Of a stretch of DNA of 64,000 nucleotides, positions 22,441 through 35,600 are shown one piece after another. This DNA is from Streblospio benedicti (lineage: Eukaryota > Annelida > Polychaeta > Spionida > Spionidae), in contig CM032663.1 in NCBI GenBank assembly GCA_019095985.1, forward strand, positions 39,740,281-39,804,280, written 5' to 3'. Every line of letters begins with the position of its first letter. Position 1 is the stretch's first letter. The notes under the pieces are model-generated. The model searched no databases and was not told the origin of the DNA. It saw only the letters and a program-made list of their open reading frames with translations. A program made the translations under genes and the position numbers.

Positions 22441-25400
22441 GTCGAACTATTGTGAGTCTAGACATTGCAAAGGAACCACTTCGTTTATGATAGTGACTAG
22501 AGCTATTCTAATCCTTATGTGGCAGATTAGCTGGAGCGTTGTAAGTCTAGATAAGAATAAGTTGCCACCTCAAGATTTCCTAATCGCACAGCTGTACATC
22601 ATGGTGTTCTCAGCGTGAAGTAATATTATAATTCTAGTTACTGTCATGGATTGATCTGTCAATTGGACGATTTTATGGGTCAAGCGTAAATTGATGCTTT
22701 AAACCTTTCACTGCTTATATTATTGATGAAGTAGTGATTAGTTTATCGTCATCAAAACAAAGAGGAAATTGGGTAGACTACCTCAAAGGTGATAAAAAAT
22801 AGTAGTATTATAATATGATAATCTGTTCTTAGAATTACACAAATTGTCAAAGTCTTTTCCTAAGGAAAATGTTTGCTTCAAAAATGTTGCAAAACTGCAA
22901 TTAACAACTCTGGAAGGGTGATTAAACCTATGTTTGATGTAATGAATGTACCAAAATGTCAAGAATTAAATCTGGCTATATGGTTTTACATATTTGCTTC
23001 CAAATATATTACCGGTAATATGTGACAGAAAAGTAATTTACAGAATTTAAGCTACTCCGATTCTTCCTATTAAACACATTACATAGTACTAAAAAGCATA
23101 AAAGCTAAAAGAATCTCACGTTATAGATACTGTGAAAAAAATGGACCAAGGACAGGAATCTGCGAGCAGGAATCTTAGAATTTACTTTAGAACAAATCAC
23201 ACTTCAGGTATGAGAGAAAAATGATGACCAAATCCATTGTTTTTGCCAGAAAAAATAATGTTCGGTAAATTCTGAGTGCCTATGTATTATTGATAATAGA
23301 CAATATATAGTTATTCAATTGTATTACAAGGAGATTACTTAAATGTGTATACCTCATTGAATGCTATTATAATATATATGCTAGTGCCAAAAAGATTGAA
23401 ATAATGTGGAGTTAATGTGGACATTATTGCCTTATTAATGTCATGGTTCAAAGTCATTATTGTTTTCATTTTTGGTTTCAGATGTTTTGTGTTATTCACA
23501 AAATATCTCATTTCAAGTATTTATTCAAATGTGATAAACATTTGGAGCTGTTTCACCAGACTACTAGTCATTTGTTTGAGAGCTTTGTCGAATAAAGAAT
23601 GACATTGCATCTTTCTTAGATAAACTGTATTTTTTAATTGACCTACACAAAAGTGTATATTAAATAGATAAATTTTGTGCATCTTACTAAAAGAGTAGAA
23701 TTTTAAATGCAGTCACTGCCAAATTGTGGGTTGATAATATCCCACAGTAAATAATGACATGTAAGTAACTATCAAATAGTGATATGATTACAGAATATCT
23801 TGCTTTGTTGGAATGGTTCTTATAATGTCTATGGGAACTATTGAATGACATACTTTTTTGAGTAATAGCATTCGACACAATGTGTTTCGTTTGTTTTGAT
23901 TTACTAAATTTGGAAATTTTTATTGATAATATTTTTACATTTCAAATTGTACATGAAGTTGTCATTATTATATCCTATGTTGAAAACCATTACTCTATAA
24001 ATTCATGTTGGATAGATAATCGACCTGATCATGTCTAATTATTAACTTGCATCATATTGTATTTGAAATCTTTAAAACTGTTACATACTGCATGTATAAG
24101 TTTCTTTTTCTGAAACGGTATATTCTCATATCGTTAATCATAACCAAAGTCATACCATTTCTAATAAGCCTTTATGTGGTATCTCTTTTGCGGAAGAGTG
24201 TACAATCTAGTCAATTGTAAAGTTTCCAGTCATTGAATGTGTGATATATTTTTAGCTTTATGCAGAGTCTAATAACCTAATGATATTATTTTAAAGAAAA
24301 AAGAATTGTGTGTTTAATGTATTGCGTTTTTTAAATGTTTCTAGATGCCTCATTTTATATTTGGTATGATTATGATGAATAGTTTATTAATTATTTTTTA
24401 TTGTATGACAGAGTTTTATTGTTATTCTTGTATTGCCTTCTATCTGTCTTATTGTACTTGGTACTTTTGTAAATTTTTAGCTCGTCATTGTCAGCGTGAT
24501 AATTGATTGAATTTTTGGTGAATGCAGAATGATTGTGATTGTAAATAGATAGCCTTCACATTTCAATATTGTAAGTAAATGGTAAGAGTACAGTCAACTT
24601 TTTACCTTGATATCGACATTAAGTATTGTTTGCTTTGTTGTCATCTGTGATGTACTTGTTTGTCAGTAGTAATATCATTGTGGAATTCTCAGTGTGCTCT
24701 TTAGGAAAGTCTTTGGTGTATTTTTAGAAATGTTGATATTATTTGTAAAACTTAATCTGGGCATTTGCAAATGGACCTCTGTGTTATGCCATGTTTCCAT
24801 GAACTCTTTATTCATGGCAAGCTGGAAATGTTAAGTTAAAATTATTGGCCTGTTGTGTAAGAGAAACTTGATGTGTAGATCAAACCAATTGCTTCTGCTA
24901 GCGAATTGGTCTTGCAAATCAAACACTCCGATTCACCTTGCAGAGTTCTGATGACAAGATATTGTGAATGACAGCTAGCATTTTCATTTAATGCTCTCCG
25001 CAAGAATTACTGAGCATTGCAATTAAGGCTTCAGTTAGTAATATGTGATTTGAAACTCTTGAATTTGTGATAATGTAGAATGCCTGGATTTGTTCAAATA
25101 TGCAAGTTGATTTATGTGATGATGTTGACAGAATTTCATGTATGACATAGTAGTTTCAGGATTCATTGTGCACTTTAAACTTCCATGCAAAGTAATCAGT
25201 TGTTTTTTCAAGTTTTTTGTTACTTAAAGACAGAATGATATAGATGCCATTGATAAGTGAACAATTTGAAGAATTGTGTTTCGAATTAACAGAATTCGTG
25301 CATGGAAATATTAAATTTTGTAAATAATAACAAACTTTGTAAGTAGTTTAGAGGAATTCTTTAAAACTCTTAGATCTCAAATAATATGCTATTGCATGAG

Positions 25401-26060
25401 GTTTGTGGTGCAGTTTGAGTTCTGAAAACTGTGTCATCTCGTTTTATGATATGATATAGAATTTTCATGTAAGCAATCACCCCTACCCTTGCTGATAGAA
25501 TTGCTCACCAAATAATGTGGTTACCAAATATACATGTATAGGTGCAATCAGCATTTTAAAGGTTGTTCAATCTATTTATGATAATGCTTGAAAATTGTAT
25601 ATTTGTAAATGAAAAGAATTGCCTCTGAATGGCACCAATTGAAGGGTAAGACATTAATTGTACAGTAATGTCATAAAGTCAAATGTGTTCTAGCTCAAAA
25701 CGAGTTTTGCACACAGTAAAGGCTGAGATGTAGGCTACATGCTATTTTAATTACCGGTAATAAGCTCTGGAAATGCAGCAACGCAAACTTTTCACCTAAA
25801 ACACACTTGACTTTCAGGCTTTTAATTGTGAAATGACTTCTGTGAAAATTAATGAATAGATAGTGAACACTGTTAGCTAGGAAGTGAGCACTTTTGATAC
25901 TGGTTTGTATATCCATTATGTACATGGTTTTGTGCATAGATACTTCTTTGAGTACTGTTGGCATGTGAGTATTATTTGTTATTGTTAGTCGTGAGATAGA
26001 AATTGTAAATAGCAGGATGTATACAAGCATAACAAATAAATTAGAAATTATGAAACATGA
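22341..26060 (+). other. PCLO: Piccolo 3' UTR (long), with candidate poly(A) signals
   Basis: About 3.7 kb of AT-rich sequence without a supportable ORF follows the stop codon. AATAAA hexamers lie at 23591-23596 and 26035-26040. The second is followed by a GT-rich stretch and is the likelier distal end. Long 3' UTRs are common in neuronal genes. The first 120 bases contain a decayed copy of the last codons of the gene (22391-22440). Confidence 0.5.
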
Positions 26061-27584
26061 CAGTGTTTTCATGTCTGTTTATTTTCTTCCACACAATTGG
26101 TTTTAACAAATTGAAAAACTCATTTGCAAGAGCATGACTTGTACTTCAGATACTAGTATGTGAGGGTGCAGGTAGAGTGGGGGTAATACTAGTATCCCAT
26201 ATGACTTCCATCATGAACCTGGTTGTCTTCAGAGAAAACAGTTGACTTTATTATTATCCTTAGACAGGAAAGCCTGTATGGCAAATCTGCCGAATGGCGC
26301 TTATATTAGTTGCCGTACGCCCTTTCAAGTCTCTCCTTGATGCCTATTTGATACCTGTTTAATAACTATGCGTCAGTATGGATTTTGGCTAATAGAAAAC
26401 AATAAAGCGAATGACACATTGCCGTACGGCAGCCGTATCAATTGCTTCCCCCCCCCACCAGGCGATCGAGAAATCTGACATGTGGCAGCCATATGGGAGA
26501 ATTTCACTGTGGGTTCAACCCTATGTAAAATGCATTGGAGCAATCGGCACGAAATTTTTTATTCACCTTACGGGAGCTGCCGTTAAGGGTTTTGCCGCTT
26601 AAAGATGATGTTGAAAAGTGTACAAATTGCATTTGTAAAGCAAATAATAAGTCAATGTGTAACATATGCAAGTAATTTGAGCATATCAGATGGAGTACAC
26701 GTACATGCATACACACAAGGAAGAAATGCTATCTGGTAAATTTATCAGTACAGTCCCACCAAGCTAATACTAAGTCCTGACATTGAATCCAGATGTCTCT
26801 TTTTACAATTGGAATTTCAAATGATGATTATATGTATTCACTTTAAATACATTATGTACACAATATCTTTACATTTCTAACAGTTTCAACAAACAATAAC
26901 CCGAAGTGGTAGCACTGTGGAGCGAGGAGAACACAAAAATGTCAGTCGAATCTTTGTTCATTTTTTTTAACTACAATATTTGCGAACTTTGTCAGCAGTC
27001 AATCAGTTACTAGTAGTTTTGTTTTGTACACAAGACAAGAATAAAGCAAACTATTTATAGTAGATGTGCGATATGAAGTTAATACATGTACATGTAACCA
27101 CACAGGATCCTTTTATAAGGAGAGCGCATTGGAAACATCAAAATTAAAAATAAATGTGTTTATTGCAATAACCTTCCGCTAGCACTCCAAAATGATGGGA
27201 GTGCTGTCAACAAGACTAAGTAGTGGGGGTCCATAATTGCATGATGGTTTGCATGATGGTATTATACGATGTCCTATACACTTGGAACATAACGTTGTCC
27301 ACATGGTGCACATTTTTGTGTTGTGTATGGTGATCCTGAGATTGTTGCTCAAGTAACCATACATATATGTGTCTGTTGCAGGATACTACTGCGCTGTCTG
27401 AATAGAAGTTGAGAAGGGGCAGACAGAGATGACATTTACTCAACAACAGCATTTTCCTTGTGATTATTTTGGTGATTATTTGCGATCAATTGTTAAAGGC
27501 CAAAAGAAATATCTATTTCCAACTAGATACACCTCCTATCATACTATGGATAGGAAGATAGGAGTTTTCTCTAGAATTGAACTA
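26061..27584. other. Intergenic stretch, mostly nothing recognised
   Basis: AT-rich sequence downstream of the Piccolo gene. Apart from the CGTACGG repeat at 26414-26600 I see no coding frame, RNA gene or clear element here. Confidence 0.5.
26414..26600. repeat. Repeat sharing the CGTACGGCAGCCGTA core with the element at 43587
   Basis: The core GCCGTACGGCAGCCGTA at about 26422 is also present at about 43610, with CTGTGGGTT nearby in both copies. A C-run lies at 26450-26457. This is a diverged member of the same family; its ends are not resolved. Confidence 0.35.
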
Positions 27585-27742
27585 CAGTAAAACCTCTCTA
27601 TTAGGACTACCTTTGGGGCCAGCCTTAGGTGGTCTCAATAGAGGTGGTCTCTATACAGTTTCATTTGCTCTAGCTCTATGAAGATTAGGGACCGTAAATA
27701 GTGGTCTTATTATAGAGGTGGTCTTAATTGGAGTTTTTACTG
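27585..27742. mobile_element. TA-flanked MITE (CAGTAAAACCTCTC family), copy 1
   Basis: 158 bp with ends CAGTAAAACCTCTCTATTAG and, reversed, CAGTAAAAACTCCAATTAAG, and TA on both sides. The interior repeats the GGTGGTCTYWATAGAGG motif. Related copies lie at 52140 and 57110. The TA duplication points to Tc1/mariner-type mobilisation. Confidence 0.75.
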
Positions 27743-28090
27743 TATTTCAAAGTCATAAAATAAACATTAAAAGATTCAGAGATAATAAAATTTTATGGCC
27801 ATCAAAAGTAAACCATTTCTTACGAATACTGACAGAAAAGCACCTCTCAGTCCCTCTTGAACCCGATGGAGAATAGAAGCAATAAATAGATACCAATAGA
27901 TTTGACCACCACTTTGCTGAACTTAGAATTCAGTAAGAATATAAAAGCTCTCTATATTGTTTTTCTCCTTGTTCTAACTGATGACATCTCAGTCTATACA
28001 TGACCGCTAATCTGACAAGGTAAAATTGTTTCAAATAAGGCTTCCTCAAACAATAACAGTATGCAAGAACATGTGAAAAAGTTTAAAGAA

Positions 28091-28927
28091 TAATTCATGA
28101 TACCTATAGGAACCTATATTTTGCTTGATGGCGAGGCTTTTGCTGATTTGTCAACAGCTTCTTTGGCCCAATGACAACCTCAATAGGTCACATGACCAGC
28201 ATGGCGGCGGCGGTCATATGACTATTGTGACAGTAGGGACGAGTAGACTGGGGGAGGGGGGGGCAGGTCGTAACCGGTGTCGCAGTTCATTTCAGGCAAG
28301 TGGACAAGGGATAAATCCGATAAAACCTTGGATTTTTAAGCTTCCAAAGCCCAAAGCGAGATCATCCAATGACACCATCACAGAAGTAGCCAGAGCTAAG
28401 GTCCTGGTGTGTGTGTCCTATTTACGGGGCCTATCTGAAAACTAACCCATGTTTTCAAGGAACATAGCGTCAGCATGTGCCAGTTGTGAGCTTATTTATG
28501 AAGCGTGTTGTCCTGGGTATCAATATATGTATATTGAGGAAACACGTCGGACTCTCAACACACAAGCAAAGGAACATTTAAATCACAAACACATTACAAC
28601 AAGCCATATTGGACCATATAAGAGACACGGGACACAAGAACACCCCTAAGGATTTCAAGATTGTTGCACGCAAGGAACATGAACTATGCAGGAGGATCCC
28701 CGGGTCAATCGAGATACATGTACGAATGCGCCTGCATGAAATGAACCATGACACCGGTTACGACCTGCCTCCCATCTACTCGTCCCTACTGTCACATGAC
28801 CACCACCCTCATGCTGGTCATGTGACCAACTAAGGTTGTCATTTGGCCCAAAGAAGCTGTTGAGAGGACAGCTAGCAGAAGCTTCGGCATAGAGCAAAAT
28901 GTAGGTTCCTATAGGTATCATAAATTA
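28091..28927 (+). mobile_element. Broken Penelope-like retroelement, inverted double 3' end
   Basis: The right part encodes, in pieces, a GIY-YIG-like endonuclease tail of Penelope-like elements: MYIEETRRTLNTQAKEH, then MNHDTGYDLPPIYSSLL. A preceding KVLVCVSYLRGLSE matches the stretch between reverse transcriptase and endonuclease. About 200 bp of the 3' end recur in inverted orientation on the left (28091-28297 against 28725-28927), sharing GATACCTATAGGAACCTA and GGTCACATGACCAGCATG. Such inverted, truncated copies are typical of Penelope insertions. Broken by several changes and lacking the reverse transcriptase core. Confidence 0.65.
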
Positions 28928-29090
28928 TCTTTAAATCATGAATAATGGAACCCAGGATGAACCGAATATACAGTCAATGATGTGAAAAAGAAAGTGTTTG
29001 TTAATATGTGAATAGGACTGTGAAAACAGATTCACTGATAGACATACACACCACACAATCCGTTCACTCTCCCTGTATCATGGACTACCT

Positions 29091-29654
29091 TTACCAATTC
29101 TTTATCGAGTCAATAATTGAGTGTAGTAGAGTTTTTCTATCTACTTTTCTATCAGACGCTACATGATTAAGCACCTTATTGAATATATGAGGATTACTTA
29201 GTTTATTTTCAAGTCTATTTGTATGTGCTTGCCTCTGTTTTGCCAAAGAAAGTTCATCTTCAATGTGGGAAAATCTCCCTTGAACCCCCGTTTCTTTATA
29301 CGTCTCTTGTTTATCTAAATGCTGATCATTTTCAGGTATATCATTTATTGATTTTGTCTGCGCATATCCACTTCTCATTAACTGGCCTGGATGGATGAAA
29401 TCAGGATCAATCTGCATATGGGTATTGTCAGAATGAGATTTCAATTGTTCGTTTTCACTTTCTTCAAGGTTTGAGTTATTATCTTTGATATCTTCAACTG
29501 CATGAAAATCACGATAGTCTGGGTGTGAAGTAGTGTGGTGTAGGAGTCCATCAGCAATATCACTATCAAACGTTCCCGTAATAAATGTTGTATGATCCAT
29601 AAGAAGGCTTTGGATTGGCGTATTTCTTGTTTCTGATGGAGAGCTAGTTGTCAT
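29091..29654 (-). CDS. Gene A exon 9: acidic Cys-free tail
   Basis: 564 nt including TAA at 29091-29093. The exon begins MTTSSPSETRNTPIQS (this Met is internal) and encodes 187 residues rich in Asp, Glu, Ser, His and Thr with no Cys. One N-x-S site (NNS) is present. The end (FNKVLNHVASDRKVD, LLHSIIDSIKNW) looks like an amphipathic helix. No domain recognised. Confidence 0.75.
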   Translation of the reverse strand: MTTSSPSETRNTPIQSLLMDHTTFITGTFDSDIADGLLHHTTSHPDYRDFHAVEDIKDNNSNLEESENEQLKSHSDNTHMQIDPDFIHPGQLMRSGYAQTKSINDIPENDQHLDKQETYKETGVQGRFSHIEDELSLAKQRQAHTNRLENKLSNPHIFNKVLNHVASDRKVDRKTLLHSIIDSIKNW

Positions 29655-32600
29655 CTGTAAATACAATTGCACATAATGTGTCATGAATGAACTTGACAGT
29701 ACGTGAACATAAATTGTATTTCTATTTTACATAGTCTAGCCTATATTGATACAACATACTAACCAAGGACTCCATTCTTATGTATGGACAAACATTTTAT
29801 CTGAATTATACATAATTCATGCAGAAAAAAAATCACAATGTTTGTAATGTAAGATAATTAGCATGATGTTCTTATAGCATTTTTCATTAATCATTGTTTC
29901 ATAAAATACTTTGAAAAAATTCTATTTGAGAAAGCTTTTTTCCTATTATTGTAAATGAGTTTACTAAAATATCCAATGTAAATTACAAAAGACAAGACAT
30001 TTTGCTGCATTTGTCAAATGTTTTTTAATGATAAATGCAAAGTTTGATGGGTATACACATAATACAAACTACTAATTATCAAGGAATTACTCGACTAAAA
30101 CTAGCTCTACATGTAGGTCTCATTTTAGATGTATTATTTCAACTGTGTTTTCCCATGCGTGGAAAATGCATGGACTGGAACACTATTATGTGACATTTAA
30201 GAGAAATATCTAAAATTGATATATACATGTAATTAAATATTTAGAACGTAAAAACAAACAGCAAATACTACATCCAAAATGAAATACAAAATAACTACGG
30301 ACTATAGAATACCTGTAAGAAGTACCTGGTTATCTTGCATGTCAAGCCAACCTTGAAGCTCATTGTATCTTTTATCCCTTTTGTTAGCCTTCTAAAAGAA
30401 AATGTTTACAATAAAATAACAATACCCTTTTCTGCAGGACCACAACAAGTAATTAGTACTGATATCTAAGAATTAATAAAAATGTTCATTCTCCATGACT
30501 AAAAATTCTATGTGTTTTGATTTGGGTTTCATAACTAGGTGATTATATACCCCCAAGTAGCAGTTTTTGTATTTTGTATTTCAGTATCACTGTCTCACTG
30601 TCAACTAACTACTCTGATATGGTGTCCTAATATTAAAAGGTTGTAGAATATCACACAATATCTCAGTGAGTGTGGGTTTCTAACTGTACGAGTGAGCACA
30701 GCGAATGAGTCCTGTTAACAATCCACACAAGGTGAGATATTTTCTCATATACTATATCCATGAATAATGAATATAATGACCTTTTTCTCCCACGTATATG
30801 GTGTCATTAAAGCCCGGGAGGGGGGGTGTCTCTACCTGAAAGTAGGTACGATTGTGCCTTCGCGGGCAAAAATATGGTACCCATCCATATACCAGCTATG
30901 AGCAAAAAATGGACCCATTTCTAAACCACTTGAAAACACTTATATATTAATGAACAGGCCTGTAGCAAGGGTTAGAAAAGTGAGGGGGCACAGAAACATA
31001 TTGATGCGAGCTGAAACGCGGAGAAAACAAACCTAGGGGGTCCGGGGGCATATACCCCCGCAAAATTTTACTTTTTGCAGTAAAAAAGATGGCGCGAGCA
31101 TTTGCATCAATCCCTGCACATTTGAGGGGGGTCCTGGGGGATTTTCCCCCGGGAAAATTTTGAAAATTAGATACTCTGAGAGCAATTCTGGTGCATTTTC
31201 AAGCCAAATAAAGATTTTTGTTTTCAAAAAAGTTGAGGGGCACTTTTTAATATTTTCTCTATTTCAGACCAAAATCTGGCAAAAAAGTGAGGGGACACGT
31301 GCCCCACTGGCCCCACCGCTTGCTATGGGCAGGGTATGAAACTCATCAAAATTTGCTTACGGACCACAGGGCTGGCAACTATAAAAAGTAGCCGGCCCTG
31401 GCAAAAAGTGTACGGCCCCTCATTATGTTCATATTTACAACTCCCCAAAAGTAGCCTACCCACTGGACCGTGAACTATCAAAACCAGCCGGCTCGGGCCA
31501 AAATCAGCCGGCACCGGGCCGCCGGGTAGGCTCTATTTCATACCCTGCTATGGGCCTGGTGAACATAATAACCATTGATTCATTTCAAACTTTTAATGTT
31601 ACAATTTGATTGTAGTAGTACACCCAGCTACTGAAGTGCCGCAATTACATCTAGATTTGTAGTTCAGAATTAGTTTTTGGACGGAAAGCAGGTAATAGTA
31701 ATAGTAATTGAATCATGAAACATTATGAAGAAAGTGGTTCCAGTTTAATTTTTGATCATGCGTTAGATATTATCTCAACATATCCAGGATTGTTCTGTTG
31801 AAGCTTTCCACCATACCATTGCCCATTGGATGGTAAAGTGCTGTATCAATAATAAAAATCAATATATCTTGCAATAATGTGCAAAGGGAAGTTCATGGCT
31901 AAAATCATTACAGCTAATAATAAAGATTTTTGGATTAATTTTGAGAGAAAAAAAACAACTTTTTTTGTCTTTTTAATCCTCAAATATTGTTTTTGGTGCA
32001 TATTGGACTTGTCGACAATATTTTTTGGCATGTACAAAAAATCATGAAAAATAGCGGTCATGTCTATACCTAAGAATGTAAAGATAAGGGGTCATGTCTA
32101 TACCAAAAAAGGAAAATAAGGAGTCATGTCTATACCAAGAGAGTAAAAAAGGTAACCCATTTTGGAGGCACATCCGTACTAACCCCGACAATGCAAGACA
32201 CCCCTCCCCGCGCATTATTTAAAGTTGAATAAATCATATTCATCATGATTTAAACGTATTTTTGACCAACAGTGGCGTGCGTCTTACATGATAAATCACT
32301 AAGACAACTAGATCAAAAGTGTTCAAACACGCTAGAACGACGTTGACTTATGTAATTAATTAAGATTACCATTAAGAACTTTGTGAATTTGAGGAGAAAA
32401 CATCAGAATGAATTTACATTAATCAATATCCAACGGAAAAAATATTACTCTGTGTGTTGCCATAGTACTTTTTACCATTTGAATAACAGATAATAATCAA
32501 TAACAGTTTCAAACCCAATAATCAATATTTGCTGCTTGGTTCGAATATTGATTTTTCTTGCTGGCTTAAGTGCATTGAATATCAGTAAAAATGTCATAAA

Positions 32601-35600
32601 TGGGCTTCTAGAAAGCACAATTTAATTGGCAGAGTGCCCAAAATCGAATCACTTTGGTTTCGCCTCATATCCCATAGTCGTGTAAAGTTTGAACGAAATC
32701 GGTGCAACGGTTAAAACTATAGCTTGTCCGGAGACATACATACATACATATTAGTATAGTCAGAGTGGACGCGCGGAGTCAACTCCGCATCATTTTTATG
32801 TCGAAAAAATGACAAAGTCCGTAAAAATGGTGAAAAATATGAAAAATTAACACTTTCATTGTCGAATCGACAAAGCGATTCGCATATGGCTCCGCAGCGG
32901 AGTCTGGCGGACTCTTGCGGACTCTTGCGGCCTCCGAGAGGGCTCCGCGCTTCCTCCGTGCTATCTCCGCGTCCAAAAATGGCGCAGACTTTCTCCACTT
33001 CTCTGGAGAAGTGGAAATTTAAGTTCACGTGACCACTCCGCTCGTGCGGGGATTATTGATCGAATTCCCTCTGATCTTTTTGAGTTCGCTGGTCTCCACG
33101 CGAAGCCGTATTTGGCACCAACGGACTCCGTCTGCCTCCGTACCACGTAAAATGAACGCCGTTCACCTCCGCTGTACGCCGCGGACTCACTTCTACTCCG
33201 CCAGGTAGGGAAAATTTTGCAACAAGTTTGAAATTTTTTTAAATTTTCAAACTTCGCGTGCGTAGCCACGCGAAGTCCGCGCTCCGCCTGTCCACTCTGA
33301 CAGGGGGTTTACAAACGAACCAAACACAATGCTTGCTTCAGCAGCTGAGCTGAAGCGACGCAATTAGGTTATGCTGCTATTTTTAGACCACAAAGGTCAA
33401 GGTAATGTTGAAAAGTAAGCAGATGTACAAAGTACACTTATATCCTTTATGAACTAGAGTGCGATGTTGCTGTGCTGCATGCACTGAAGAAACAACAAAG
33501 CGCGGGCGACAAAGGCTAACCAAAATTAACCAAACTATTGATTGCCGCCATGGTCCAGTTATATGAGACAATCAACACAAGTTCAAGGAAAAGTTATGTA
33601 GAAAAGTGGACCGATGGTCTGGTTTACTTAAAGGCCGTGTCCCATTCAGAAAGCATACGCTTAGCTTACATGTTCTAGGAGAATTCCAGGCATTTGGACC
33701 TGTATGCTTTAATAATCTGACCTTTTGCACTCATCGCTGCATGTAAAAAGCGTTCAAAAGCAGACAAACAGCAGACAGAAAGCGTTAGAAAACCGGATAA
33801 AAAGCAGATAAAAGCAGACGCTCAGCCTACACAATGTTCAACCGACAAAAGCACCTGCTGGGGCTGACGTTTGCGTTCGAACTGCAACAGTATTTAAGCG
33901 CCGAGCATACGCCCGCGCTATCATTTCTGCTTTTCGTTTTTAAGTCGACAACAGTCGCACTGCTATTAATAAAATTTGGGAGACATGTATTTTAACTATG
34001 CCTGCTGAGCCACGAGGAGAGCGACGTCATTAAGCAGGGTTCATTTTTGTTCAATTTTTTTTCTTGTTTTATTCTTCATTGGACCACTTGCATTGATGGT
34101 GCCTCTTCGATGGGTACCGGCAGACTGATTGAGAATGGAACTACAGGTGCGTTTATATACCCCTCGCCGTATGCCACCTGTAATCTCTCATAAGCATTTC
34201 ATAAGCAATTCATATTTTTGTAGGCAGATCAGACGTTTTTCATGCGCTTTTTATACTTTAAATGTACGCTAACTGTACGCCAAAACATTTGTCTGCTTTC
34301 CATCTGCTCTTGTTTGCTCTTATCTGCTCCCAATACGCCGCGTATGAAAAACGGATAGTTTGCGGATCGGCGGCGTGTGTTCGGCGTGCAGTTAGCGTGC
34401 ATAATCCAATAATCCATCGATTTTTTTTGTACGCCGTTGGTATTTGTGCAGCTCAAATACCAACGGCGTACAAATTTCTGAATAATCAATAATCTTCCTA
34501 GAAATATTTTTTGAGCAGACGCATAGCGGACATAAAACTTACAAATAACTTATGATTAACGTGTGGATTGCGAACGGTAGCGTGAATGTTTTTAAATTTT
34601 GTACGCTAACCATCTGCTTTCCATAAGCAAAGCCCAGTGGGACACGGCTCTTTTTAACAAGTTTCACGGTAATTTTTTATCAGTGCTGACACCTACTTTA
34701 TGAATGACATTATAGTATAAGTAGTTCCTGTTGTAGTAAAATTTTGCAAATAGTAGCCCATTAATTCTCAATTGCTGGGCTCTGATTGGCTGAAAAGTGC
34801 GGCTTCAGGTGGCTTAAAACGAGATATCAGGGAATATCATCCAGTCAATTCATTCTTAAAGATTGCCAGAAGTGGGAGAAACTAATATGTTATGTATGTG
34901 GAGAATCGATCTTTTATGTACACATACTAAATGTGGATTCATTAGACATACCTGATTGTTTGCCATATCCAACCAACCCTGAAGCTCATTGTAACGTTTG
35001 TCCCTCTTGTTAGATTTCTATAAAGGAGAAGAAAATCTTTAATATGATTTAGACTTATAAACCAATAGTTGTAGACGATCTTTGTACTGATCACACATTT
35101 TCAAAATCACAATAAATGTATAGCGCACATATTTTGTGTATGGACACAAGGAATATAAATTACTAAATCCCCCCCCAAAAAAAAACAAAAAACAAAAACA
35201 ACAACAACAACAACACCACCACCCCATAAATATATATAACAAAAACAAAAAAAAACCCAAAAAACCCCGAGAACCTAATAATAAGGAATTATTATAATTT
35301 ATTATCAGGCCCACCCTTTTATCTGATGAAACATACCTGTACATTAGCCATATCCAGCCAACCTTGTAGTTCATTGTATCTTTTATCTCTTTTATCAGAT
35401 CTCTGAAAAGGAAGACATCATGAAAAAAAAATGACTTTCAGAGTCTATAGTGCCTTTAATAAAAGTATGCCATTTTAAGAAATCATTTTGATTCATGTCT
35501 CTGTTTCGAAAAAATGAATATGAATATTTTAATGTTATGTGAAGGCAAAGTAACAATAAGCAAAATATCTATTTCATAGAAAATCGTACTTGTACCTGCT

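Larger units (their letters stand above)
30812..32219. mobile_element. Larger element with G-rich inverted ends, carrying nested MITEs
   Basis: The left end CCCGGGAGGGGGGGTGTCT and the right end, reversed, GCGCGGGGAGGGGTGTCT face each other about 1.4 kb apart. Near the right end TCATGTCTATACC occurs three times (about 32059, 32092 and 32124) at roughly 32-bp spacing. Two smaller elements lie inside. The boundaries are approximate. Confidence 0.4.
30392..34951. other. Expanded intron of gene A between repeat units 4 and 5
   Basis: 4.56 kb against 200-320 bp for the introns between units 1-4. It holds a large TIR-like element (30812-32219) with two nested MITEs, a split interspersed repeat with a GC-rich insertion (32290-33363) and a 1-kb inverted-repeat element (33630-34654). 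I found no further YNEL-type exon in it. Confidence 0.6.

Noticed and set aside
32717-33269. Overlapping Arg/Ser-rich open frames on the minus strand
   Set aside because: They lie within a GC-rich MITE and split repeat; composition explains them.
35039-35374. 111-codon minus-strand open frame with Cys/Phe runs
   Set aside because: It is made by A/C-rich simple sequence between two real gene A exons.
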